Assembly: GCF_902635505.1 (NCBI RefSeq)
Contig: NC_045432.1
Span: 6,569,275 to 6,633,274, forward strand
Source of the DNA: Sarcophilus harrisii
Lineage: Eukaryota > Chordata > Mammalia > Dasyuromorphia > Dasyuridae
DNA length: 64,000 nt
Direction of reading: 5' to 3'
In this document: positions 47,001 to 59,700 of the stretch, one piece after another
How positions within the stretch are numbered: position 1 is the first letter of the stretch
Layout: each line of letters begins with the position of its first letter
Notes under the pieces: model-generated
What the model saw: the letters and a program-made list of their open reading frames with translations, nothing else
The model's database searches: none
Told to the model about the DNA's origin: nothing
Position numbers and translations under genes: made by a program

Positions 47001-50000
47001 GCACACCAATATTGTCCCTGGGGTTTTACTGGCAAAGATGCTGGAGTAGTTTGCCATTTTCTTCTCCACATCCCATTTCTATCCCTGCTCCATCACCAAA
47101 GTCAGACACTTCCTGTTGTTTTGCCGATCCAAACTGTCCAAAGAACTCTCCCTCCGAGTTCCTTTCCAGAACATTCATCTATGGCAGCCTCTAGGGCCGA
47201 CCTCTCCACATGGCTCACTGTCTCTTGGAAAAGATGCTACTTTTGACTGTCCCTACTCTCATTTGAACCCAGCTACTGTCTTGGGTGAACTATGAAAAAA
47301 AGGGGCTTTTGTACCTTTCTAGGCCAGTAGAATCTGGGGGGAGTTGGGTTCCCAAGGGGTAGGAAAACACTGGGGGCAAGAGAGACTCCCCCACCCTCAA
47401 TAGATCTAGGGTGTAGCTCTCTTACAATAGCTGACATTTCTTGGCATATCCTTAGCTCTGGGGTGGTAGACTACAGGATAGTCTTCAGCCAGAGTAGCCT
47501 GGTGAGATCTGCTGCTTACTCCCCATCCCCTCCATTATATAGACATGATCCATTGGATCGACAACAATCTCAGGATGTATTACACAGACTATGTATAATG
47601 TCCCCCCCACACACACCCCTTTCCCTAATAGGTGAAGAAATAGTGAGGAATAGTGGCTCACCCAAAGTCACATTCAATGTCTACATCAGGATTAAAATTC
47701 AAGTCCTCACAAGGGATCTGATCTGATCAATAAGTGTGGGTACAAGTCGGGAAAGTAGTCCATAGGGGGTGGGTCATTGTCATTGTCATCATTGTCAGTT
47801 AGATTTTGCCTCTGATGCATATTTTCTCAACTCACCACAATATAGTCTTCAACTTCTGCTCTGATATATGGCCCCAGGAGTCCTAGGTGTTCAGTCAGCT
47901 CCCCACGATCTAGAGGCTCCGTAAAGGAATGATCAGCAAATTCTTGGAAGACCACTTTCTTATAATTCCAGGCGCTGTCATTCTGTACCCTAACAGAACA
48001 AAAAAGAAAGAAACCAGGCAACTGTCAGTGACCTTTTTTCCCCAGTAAGTTCATTGATTTTATGTACTCCTAGTCCACTTTTGCTTTTCAATATTCATTT
48101 TTGTAAGACTTTGTGTTCTACCTTTTTTTTCCTCCCTCCCTTACCTCTCCCCTCCTCAAGACAGCAAGCAATCTGAGAAGAGGTTAAATAGGTACAATTC
48201 TTTTAAACACATTTCCATATTTGTCGTGTACAAGGCCCAAGGGGAAAAAACCGCAAGAAAGAAAGGGTGCAGATACTATGCTTCAATCCACATTCAGTCT
48301 TAATAGTTCTCTCCCTGGATGCAGATGGCACTTTCTATCCCAAGTCTATTGGAATTGTCTTGAATCACCACATCGTTGAGAAGAGCCAAGGCCATCACAG
48401 TTGATCATCACATAATTTTGTTGTTACCGTGTACGATGTTCTCCTGGTTTTGCTCGTTTTGTCAGTGACCTATCCAAGTTCATCCCCCCCGTATTGCTGG
48501 ACTGTACCTGATCAAGAGTAGTCAAAATTCAAGAACAAGTCTCCGGGGAGTATCCCTCTTAGAAATAATAATGTCTGCTACTCAAGTAGTCATTCTTGCA
48601 GACATTTTTCTTTCTTTTTTTACACTCTTAAATTTTTTAGTGCTATAATTTGTGGTTACATTGCTTAATTTCTTCTAGTACCTCTCTCCATTCACTAGAC
48701 CCATTCCACATATGACGATTTTATAAAGGAAAAAAGGGAGGAAAAAACCTCCTAAACAATGCTGATAACAGATTTTGGAGTTTTGTTTTCTTATTCAATT
48801 TCTAACATTAGTTTTCTTGGATTATTTAATCCATTCACATGTAAAATTATGAGTTAGGTTTATATTTTTATCTTTGTTTCTAATATGGCTTTCTTTTTCT
48901 GAACAGGGATTTTAAAAAAAACCTCATGCTCTTTAAAGATATTATTGTTTATGTAAAAATTACCCACGCACATAAATATGCCCATAGCAATAAAAAGCTA
49001 TAATTTAAAAAGATATTCTTGTTTACTTTTGCTTAATTTATTTTAAGGAATCCCTATTTTAATAGGTTCTCTTCCTTTTACCCTTAAATTTCTCTCTCCA
49101 TCTCTAACTGATAAATGGTCAAAGGATATGAACAGGCAGTTTTCAGAAGATGTCAAAGGTATAAACAGTCAGATGAAAAAAATGCCTTAAATCAGTACTG
49201 ATTAGAAATAGGCAAGTTAAAACAGTTCCAAGGTACCACCTCAGACTTAGCAGATTGGCTGTGACAGAAAAGGAAAATGACAAATGCTGAGGGGGATGTG
49301 TCACTTACAGGGGCACTAAAACATCATTGGTGGAGTTTTGAGCTGGCCCAGCCATTCTGGGGGACAATTTAGAAATATGCCCAAAGGTGATACTCTGACC
49401 CAGCAATACCACCACTTGGTCTGTATCCCAAAGAGGCTCAAGAAAAAGGAAAAGGATCCATATGTACAAAAATTCTGAGCCCCCACTCGAGTCCTTGCGG
49501 ACGTTTTTCCTACTCATCCACAAGGCAGATGGAATTCATAGCAGCTCTTTTCATAGCAGCAAAGAACTGGCAATTTCGGGATGCCCATCAATTACAGAAT
49601 GTCTGAACAAGTTCTGGTAGATGATTGTGATGAAATACTATTGTGCTCTAAGAAACGGTGAGCAGGATGATTTCAGAAAAACCTAGAAAGACACACACAA
49701 ACTGGGCAAAAAGTAAAGTGAGCAGAACTAACAGAACATTATACATAGAAACCGCAATACAGTGATGATGATCAATTATGAAAGAACTTAGCCATTCTGA
49801 TCAATGCAATGATCCAAGATAATTTCTTTTTTTTCTTATAGTTTTTTATTTACAAAACATGCATGGGTAATTTTTGCAAAACCTTCTGTTCCAACTTTTC
49901 CCCTCCTTTCCTCCACCCCCTCCCCTAGATGGCAGGTAGTCCCATACATGTTAAATCTGTTAAAGTGTATGTTAAATAGAATATATGTATACCTATTTAT

Positions 50001-53000
50001 ACAGTTATCTTGCTGCACAAGAAAGGTTAATCCAAGGTAATTTCAAAGGATTCATAATGAAAAATGCCATTTATCTCTGGAAAGAGAATTGAGTGCAGCT
50101 TGAAGAACACTGTTTTTCATTTTCTTTTTTTTTTTTTTTTGCCTTTCTCCTTCCACTCCCCAACACAGCTAATACAGAAATGTTTTGATTGACTTTAACA
50201 GGTATAAAGGGTATCATATTACCTGCCTTCTCAAAGGGTGGGGAGAGAGAAAATCTGGAGCTCAAAATTTTAAAAAAGGATGTTACAAAAATAGATTAAT
50301 AAATTAAAAAACATTCTCCCATTTTTTTCTATCCAGTTTGTCATCCTTTCCCCTAGTTTTTGGAATTTACTTATTAATTCCTTTTTCATTTTTCCTTTAA
50401 CATAATTTAATTCTCCATTTTTTCTTTCTCCATTGGTTGATTAAAATCCTCCCTTACTATTCTCTCCTTTAATTTATTTTACTCGTTTTTTTAAATATTC
50501 AGGGTCTTTTTCTTAAAAGAATTTCTTTACTTTAATCTTCATTAATTCTCTTTTCTGTCTATTTTAAACTTTTTTATTCATGGTCTGTATACAACTTTCT
50601 TCTTTAGTTTGTGTTCTTCATAAAATTAAAGCTTTCTCTTTTTGTTTCTTTAGAGAGATTTGCTAAAGCAGATTCAAGTTTTTCAATTCTGCTAATTATT
50701 TCTCCTGCAGAGGCCATACATTCTGCTTTGAAGATTCTTATTTTTCTCGTACCATTCAGGACCATCCTGCTGTGATTCCACTGCCTTCCATTGAGAATGA
50801 AGACCTTCTCCTGGGTTGTTTTTTAGTTCCTAGGAATCAGCACATATCCTGGCTGTCCATTTAGGATCTCTTCTTTTGGGGGCCATTCTCCTGGTCATAA
50901 ATGTGCATTCTTCCCACCATCCTGGTCACTCTCCTCTGGCTGCTGGCCAGCTTGGCAATGTCTTTCCTAAACCGTCACAGCTGTGATGAACAGAACGCTC
51001 CGGGAGTGGCCCAACAGGGTGGAGGACAAGAGAGACCGCCATTTCTCTTGTTCTGAGCACCAATCTCAACACTCATATGGATATTTAATGGCAAGCCTGT
51101 GATTATTTCTCCAGGATACAGAGAGCAGATCATCTCATGCTCCCTCACCCTGAGTCATTCTTGGCCTTGTTCTCCCCGAAGTCCTCCACAGAGGCTCTCC
51201 AAAGTGCACATGGTACCATGGGTGCTGCTGTAGTTGTTGGGTTGCTCAGCTACCTCCTCACTAGCTCCTTTTATGCTCATACGTTTTAACTCAATTCAAT
51301 GACAATGCTTTTCCACGCAAGACCTGGGCTGTGTGTTAGACGACAGACTTCATGCCACTGGTACAAATGCCTTTCTTAAAACCAGTATGCTATACCTCCA
51401 CATTCACCTGATCTCTCAGGCTAGTAACCCAATCCCAAAAGGAAATGTAGGGGTTCAGTGGACAGAGCACCGTTCTGGAGTCAGGAGGACTCGAGTTCAA
51501 ATCCAGTTCAGACAGCTTACTAGCTATGTGACTTGGGCAAGTCCCGACCTCCAATTGCCCCCCAGAAAAGAAAATGGACTAACTCTGACACGCCCTGCTC
51601 TGGATGAAGCCACACTTATCTTCACGACCATGCTTTCTTGTTCCAAATGCTCATACTCTCTGCCTTATTAATACATTCTGAGACTTTGCCTGGAATTGAA
51701 GACAAGGTCATAGCTCTAGCCAGTTTTGTTTTGTTTTGTTTTTTTAACAATGGGGACCTTTTCTGAGTTCCAGTCCTTTGATACTTCTCCCTTATGCTAT
51801 ATTAAACTCTGACTTTGACATGTTTTTCCTCCCTATCCTTAGTTGTGTCCTGGGGCTCTGCAAAAGAAAATGATCTCCCGCTCACATGACAGATAAGAGA
51901 GCTAAGGTGGCTCTCACGTTCTTTTCGGTCATCTCTTTTTCCAGGTAAATAATCCCAATTCCTTCAGCCAGTCCTCATATGGCACAGACACAAAGATCGT
52001 TGCAATCTTGGTTGCCTCCTCTCCAAAATGTGGTGCCCAGAACTGAACACGATCATCCAGCTGTGGGCTGGAGGACAGAAGATGCCTGTATAGAACTGAA
52101 CTCCACATGCTCCTAATGTCGCCTAAAATCACATTAGCTTTCTTGGCACCTGTTACCATTGGCTTGCTCCACCTACAGCCCCCAAGCTGTATTATTCGTT
52201 GAGATCTCCCCTGTCTCATAGCTGAGAGACAGAATGAAGTGGACCCTTTTGCAGCCCTCTGTCTAATTACTCTTAGACCTTACCTCATTTTTTTTTCATT
52301 TTTAATTGTTACTGCTATCTTTTGTTTTCACATTACCTAAATTTCCCCCTTCCTCAATCCCTCCTCAACCCCACAGAGCCATCCTTTGCAACACATCTTT
52401 TAAAAACAAAAAGAAAGAAAAAGAGGGTAAAAAAATCAGCAAAACTAATTAATACACAGAGAAAATCTGACAATATTCCACACCAGTGACCCCCATCTCT
52501 GCAGAGGAACAGAAACAAGGGCCTTCTCTCCTTTGGACCTGGCTCATTCCTTGAATTTCCCAGCATTCCCTCTTGGTTGCTGTTGCCATTTCCATTCTTG
52601 TTGTCATTGTCCAGATTGTTTTCCTGGCTCTGCTTCCTTCACTTGGCATCAGCTCATGCTTCTCTATGTTCAGCGTATTTGTCATTTCTCATAGCCCAGT
52701 AACCTTCCAGCCCCATGGTTAATTCAGTCTTCCTTAGTCAATGGAATTCTATTTCGTTTCCAGTTCTTTGCAACACAAAAAGTTGCTGTATAAAGAGCCT
52801 TTCTTTTTTATCAATGAATAAGTTTCTAATTGTGGAATCTCTGGGTCAAAGGGTATGGACATTTTAGTCACTTTATTTGCAAAATTCCGAATTGCTTTGC
52901 AGAAAGGCAATACTTACAGCATTAGGGTGCCTATCAACCCCCAACTCCTCCAGCATGGACTTTTGAATCTTTGCCAATTTGCTGGAGATAATGTAAAACC

Positions 53001-53691
53001 TCACTGATTTCTTTCTCTCGATAGTGATTTGGGGCATTCTGTCATATGGTTCTTAATAGTTTTCCATTCTTCCTTTGAGAATTGTTTGTTCATATCCTTT
53101 GACCACTTCTGTTTTCAAAAATGGCTTTTCAATGTTTGTAGCAGTTCTTTTTGTGGTGGCAAACAATTGGAAAATGAATAGAAGCCCTTCAGTTGGGGAA
53201 TGGCTGAATAAGTTACAGTATTTGAAAGTAAAGGAATATTATTGCTCTATAAGACATGATGAACACTGGGGCAGCTAGGTGGCAAAGTGGATAGAGCACC
53301 AGCCTTGAAGTCAGAAGGACCTAAGTTCGAATCTGGTCTCAGACGTTTAATACTTTCCTGACTGTGTAACCCTGAGCTAGTCACTTAACCCCAATTTGCC
53401 TTGGCAAAAAAAAGAAGAAGAAGAAATGATGAACACACTGACTTTAGAAAAGTCTGGAAAGATTTATATGAATTGATGCTGAGTGAAACAAGTAGAACCA
53501 GGAAAATATTGTACACAATAACAATAAGATTGTGTGATGATCAACTATGATAGACTTGGTTCTTTTCAGCAATGCATACAGTGATCCAAGGCAATCCCAA
53601 TACACTTTGGATGGAAAATACCATCCACATCGAGAGAGGGAGAGAGGGAGAGAGGGAGAGAGGGAGAGAGGGAGAGAGGGAGAGAGGGAGA

Positions 53692-53736
<45 letters not shown>

Positions 53737-56700
53737 ATGGAGACTCAATGTGGATCAACACACACTATTTTCACCTTTTTTCCTTCTTTTGTTTCTTTCT
53801 CATGATTTTCCTCTTTTGTTCTGATTTTTCTCTCCTAACCTGACTCATATAGAAATATGTTTTTTAAATGAATGCATACATATAACCTAAAATAAATAAA
53901 TTAAAAGAATGGATTTTGGTTTTGTGTGTGCATGTGGTAGATATACACATCCTATGTTATATATATTATGATTATATGTGTATCTATATTGTGTGTATAT
54001 ATATTAACAGTGTATCTTGGATACAAAACTCTTTTTGGAAAAATTTAATGCAAAGATTTTTTTCCACTTGACCACTTCCCTTCTTTTCCTGGTGCATTAA
54101 TTTTGTTTGTGCAGAAGCTTTTCAGTTTTCACACTCAAATCCACCCTCACTTGTCTTAAGTCCCCAACTTAGATCTCTGCAGTTACTTCCCCGGTGAGCA
54201 CCAGAACATCCAAATTCATATTTTTGAGTCAGAAGAGTCTTTGACCACCAATCAGCCTGGTCAAAAGACCCAGTAGCAAAACAAGGGGAAAACCCAACAA
54301 GGGAGGGACAAATAACATTTGGGAACCTTACCAGCCTCCGAGAAAATGGGGAGATTTGTTGAGCCCATAGTCCCAGATTTTTTCCTGGGCAGCGATGAAG
54401 TAGTGGCGAGTTCGTTTCTGGAAGCTGCGAGGCCCCTGGCTCTCATTATCTTCATAAATATCGAAATCTTCCACCTTCATTTCCAGGCTGCTGTCATCAT
54501 AGCTGTCTTTTTCTGTCTCTGACTGGGCAGAAGTTGGAGGTTTTTCCCTTGGAAGGAAATTCAAAGCAAATGGTTGTTGAGGGCTCTCCGAAGAATTGAG
54601 GCCCGGGGTGAAAGGGGGCTTAGCTTGTTCCTGACTTGTTCCTTCTATTAGTTTCTTTCCTCTCTTCAATAGGCTTAAGTGGGAAATAGTATCTGTCTTG
54701 AGAAAATCTTGATCTGGCTGATGATCTTGAGATTTCCATTCTTCTCTTGTTAACATCTGGCTGGCAGTATGGTTAGCCCAGAAAAATGGGTACATTTCCT
54801 TAGGAAGAGGCCCTCTTAAGTCTTTGGCTCCTACTTTTAGCAAGGCCACTTTCTCTAACCACTTCACTTTACCAGATTCAGTGGCTGCCTGGGCTTCTGC
54901 TAGATGATGCAGGTGGTTGGTGCCATTTGAAGGTGGAGTCACCTGCATCTCTGATTTGGCATCTAAGTCAGGTAGGACTTTCGGATGCACGGGCTTACCT
55001 AGATGTCTTTGGAGAGAGCCCATCTCTCCCTGGGCACCACCCACCTCTTGGCCTTCCGAAAGTTCCAAGTCGAGGGTGTTTGAGGTGATGTCGCTTTCTT
55101 TGATTGTGTTCATAGCCCAGCTGCCTTCCTGAGTTACATGACTTTTTCCCTTGAGGTTGTTAATGTCATCTGTTGACTGGAGTTGAGAAGAGTCGATGTA
55201 AGAAGAGGACAGAGCCAACTGGGTGGGGCTTGGGGATGGAACTCTCTGAGCCTTTGGAGAAGGCAATGTGGAGTCATCTGGCCTCAAGGGCCCATGGCTG
55301 CTTACAGGCCAATAGGTCCAGGGAGGAAGGGAAGTGGCAGCTTTCTGTGTCTCTCTAGGGTCTGGCGTGTCATCTTGGAGTAGAAATTGCCTTTTTTTTG
55401 ACCACTGGATTATTGTGGCATTGTCTTCGAGTTCATTCCCTGTTTCTGACTCGTCCATCTGGGAAAGGCTCTCCTGACTTGAACTCGGGTCTCTATCCAC
55501 TCTTTGGTCATTGTGATTGTCTAAAGTAGGACTCTCTGAGTTCATTTCCTTCGCATTCTTTTCAAGTATCATTCCTTCCCTGGCAAATAAATGAGTCTTC
55601 TGAAGCCCCGCATTACTTATTGGACCACTTAACATACTGCTCAGTAGTTGGGACTTTGGTAAAACCAGCTCAAGTGTATTCTCATCCCCTCCTTCCAAGG
55701 GACCATCCTCCTTGATGCTTGACAAGAAAAGGGCCTTAAGAAGCTTCTTTCTGTTGGCCACCAAGTAGGATGGAGGCGAGACTGTATTCTCAGAGGCAGA
55801 CATTTCCTTCCTTTCCATCACTTCTTGAAACTGTGGTTTCTGACTTGGGGTGTAAGTTTCCTGTTCAGTGAGTACAGTAGGCCACACGTTCTGGCTGTTG
55901 CCCTTCACTTTTACTCCTCTGAAGTCGGGATCATTCGTAAACGTCTTCTCTGCTGGTGCCATCGTGCTCTTTTCTGAGAAGGGATTCTTCCTGTTCCAAA
56001 GCTCAAGGGCTAAACCCATGGTCACGGGATGCTCCAGGGCAGTCTCTGTCTCAGGGGTCTGGGCCTCCTTCCTCTCATTTGCCCTTTCACCATTCACCAA
56101 ATCTAGCGTTGCCATCTTTCCAAAGAGAGACAAGTCTCTCTGGTGAGATGATTCTGTCTTCATATTGTCTATAGCCGGCAAGACTGAGCGTATTTTTCTT
56201 GGGGGGTTCGTGAGCTCTTTTCTCAGCACCATCACATCAGTTGGCAGAGGATGGGGCATGGGAGTAGCCACATTCCGGTCTGGGAGAGTGCTGTTGTTCC
56301 CCCAAGAAGGCGTTTCTGTATCTTTTACTGACACAATATCTTTCCCAATCGATGACTCATTTTCATACAGTATCATTGACCCATCCATAGGGAGCACGGG
56401 AAGGTTTCCAGAGTCAGTAGTTGCCATATTTGATCGGACCAAGGAAACATTCCCTTTGAAGGGCTTTCCATCAGGAGCCGCTGTGGCTACTTGGGCACTC
56501 ATTTCTTGGAATCCTCCATCCCTCATCAGGGAGGACCCCTTGCTTTCCAGGGAAACTACTTTCTCATCCTTCAAAGCCACTTCTAAAGCAGCGGCATCAG
56601 TAGGGTTAGGATCTCTCAGCTGTATGGGTGTGACTTTCTCAACTAAGGGAAGGCCCTTTGGTCCAAGGGTTTCTGGATGTCTTGACATCGGCTCTGCCTC

Positions 56701-59700
56701 TTTCCTTTGAAGAAAAGGGGTCTGTGAAGTAGTTTTTCTTAGCACTGCTGCCATCAGGTTAGAAGATAAATGGACTGGAGAAAGAGTTGTGTTCTCTGAG
56801 GACCTGGGAAACTCAGACTCTTCCTTCCTCATGGCTATTCTGATTGGTGCCTGCAAACGCCCCCATGAGGGCTTACTGCTTTTGGGCTGGAGGCCAGGCC
56901 ACAGAAGTGGAACCGAAGACCCAATCCCATGGGGCTGGAATGCAGGATTTAAAGCAAGGGAATCGGTCGGCTTCCTGAGCCTTTGCACGCTGCCTGGGCC
57001 CTGGTTACTTGGCTCAGGGAAATAGTCCACAGGGAGGGGCTCATAGGTGCTATCTTCCAGAGCCGGTTGGGATACATCGCCTGGGTGGGCCAGGCAGTGC
57101 TCAGAATTCCCTGATGTATCAGGCGGCATCAGGTTTTGTGACTTGGGTGGCTGGCTTTCCTCCTGGTGATGGGAGTGGGCTTCCGCGGGATCAGCTTGGG
57201 ATGCCCTGGTGCTTGGGGAGGACAGTTTGTCGGGACATGGGTGCCGATGCTGAACACTCCTTAAGGCTCTGGGCTCCAGGAAGTTATCTTTTCTCAAGAA
57301 GTCATCTGGCAGCTCATCATAGTACTCCTGAGAATCCTCAGTGTTCACAGTGCAAGTTGCAACTTTCAGCAAGGCTGTCATGCCTCTCTTCCTAAACTCA
57401 GGGTTGTGGCAGCCTAGCATCCAGGTACCTGGAGACAAGGAAAGAATAGCTGCAGCTTAGTAGGAAGTCCAGCCCACAATGCTGCTCTGATATGCTTGTG
57501 CTAGCACTTCCTCTTTTCTGAGACCACACTAGGACATCTTCTCCCAGCATTCTCAGCTACAGGCCTAGAATCAGGAGAGAAAAAGTTGGCACAGTGCCAA
57601 CAGCTCTAAAATTGCTGAAGCATTTGAGAGAGAATATTTCCCTGGGCATAATTATTCCAGAATGAGATAGCTCTGTTTTGCAGGTGAAGAAACTGAGACC
57701 CAGAGAGGTGACCTGAACTGCCAGGGTCACACAGCTATAAAGTATCTGAAAAGCAATGGCTCTGCCAGGCCCTGAGTTGAGCATCTACTCCCTCACCCCA
57801 TGACTGACATTGTTTCTCCCCTTTCCCTTCTGCCTTGCCCCCCCCACTTTTTCCCTTTTCTCTTCTTCCTTCCCCTTCCTCTTTTCTTTTGTTAAACTGG
57901 CCCTGATGTGGAATTCCAATGTATTTTAAGAATATTTAGGGATTTCAAAGTATCTGTAAAGATTAGGCCACACGCCCAACACTCCTCAGTGCAGCAGAGC
58001 CAAATTCAAGTAGAGCTGGGAAGTAGTTAACAGAACAAAAGATAATGGTTTGAATGTTATTTTATATTACTATGTTATTATTATATATTAATGAAATATG
58101 TTGCATATAAGATATAGTATTCTATAATTCTATAATGTATAATCAATATAGTATTTTGTATATATTTTGTATTATTATATATGTAATGTATGTAACTAGC
58201 TAATATTAGATAATAAAATGGAGATAATATATTAATGAAGTGCTGTATATAAGATATAATATTATATCATATATAATTAATATATTATATGATGGCAATA
58301 TTATTATTTTGTATGATTATATAATATGTTATATATGTACTAGCTAATAATAAAATGGAGATGATATGTTTTCAAACTAAGTTACATTGCAGCCCTGCTA
58401 CAGGGATCCTTCACTATGGTTTTGTGGTCTCCATTTCTATTTGAGTTTGATGTTGGATTAGTGGATGGAGGATTCGCTTTGGAACAGTTGTTACAAGCAA
58501 CACGACCCTTTCATCACTCTAGACAACTCTCCAGAGCTGGAAGATGTGTCATTCTCCACGAGTAAGGAGAGTTCTCCCCCCTGGGGCATTCCCTATCCCA
58601 GTTTCCATCTTTGTTAGCCAGACTGAATACAAGTTTGGTTCTTCTTTGCCATTTTTAGATCATATATGCTGATACTTTCCTATTATCTACCTCAAAAGTG
58701 AAGATGAAAGTTCTCAAGACAACTGAGTTTTGGGTTTAAGTTATACATGGCCCTAGACAGCCCCTGCTCCTTGAAGGACAGTGGCCTTTCTTGGAATAGC
58801 TTGCCCTGGGGCTCAGTAAAGACTGTATAAGGACTATATTCCTCACCACCCCCAACTCCAACCTACTCAAGGTCTTAGTTCAGAACCCAAAGAGAAGTGA
58901 GTAGCACCTGATGTTCCCACAGCCCTTTCTCCTTTTCCCCCTTTGATCTTTACACCAACCCTGTGAAGTCCTTGAGTCAGCGATGGATGTGCACATTTCC
59001 CAAAGAAGTGGGAGGGAGTGACTCACACTGGACGGTCTTTTACCACCTTGTCACCACAGAGATTAGAGACGAGAAATAAAGCTCCCAAATGCTAACCTAA
59101 CTAGGTTTTTGCTGGGACCTGGAGTGGTTTATATGGAACTCCAGATATCTGGAGCGACTGGGGAGCACAGAGTGCATGACTGGTGCCAGAGGTCCTTTGA
59201 GAAGAAACAGATGTAGCTCCTACCAAGAGACAAGTGGGAAAAAGAAGCAGTAGCCACATAGCGGAAGCCGGCTGCTCAAACTATCCCTGATTTCTAGCTT
59301 GCCTTCCTGGAGATCGCTGGAATAAACTATCTTTATTGCACTCAAGGCCTCTCTTGGTCTAAGCTGATATAAAATAAGAGCTGAAGCTTTGGTGGCAGCA
59401 GAGGGGCACCAACCCCCTGGAGGCTGACTGGGAGAATACAGGGAACTAAAATGCCTGGCTGATAGAGGATTAGGGTAATGTGCCTCGTCTAAGAAGCTGT
59501 CGCTCCCATTCTAGAAAAGGGAGCTAGGAATACTGCTGGTTCCTTTTGGTTTCTCAAACCGATCTCTATTTGTCTTTTCCTTCATATTTCTTCCAAGGAC
59601 AGCAAGTAGGGTGAGGAAGGGATTTTAGTAACTGGGTCACAGATGGCAACTCTCCAGTCTGGCCTGGAGCTCAACTCAGCAGAACACACCAGCTCTTGGC

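Larger units (their letters stand above)
53135..53912 (+). mobile_element. L1 LINE, ORF2 end and 3' UTR, with nested SINE and GA repeat
   Basis: 'tggtggcaaacaattggaaa', 'gttggggaatggctgaataa', 'tgaattgatgctgagtgaaa', 'caggaaaatattgtacacaa' and the 3' UTR ending 'taaaataaataaattaaaag'. A SINE is inserted at 53267 and a GA-rich microsatellite has grown at 53633. The frame is broken. Confidence 0.8.

Noticed and set aside
53547-53843. Open frame with RERERE repeats
   Set aside because: It is produced by the GA microsatellite inside an L1 tail.
54332-57428. Factor V instead of factor VIII
   Set aside because: The a3 text [15 protein letters not shown], exon sizes and the C-domain text match factor VIII; factor V lacks this a3 segment and has tandem B-domain repeats.
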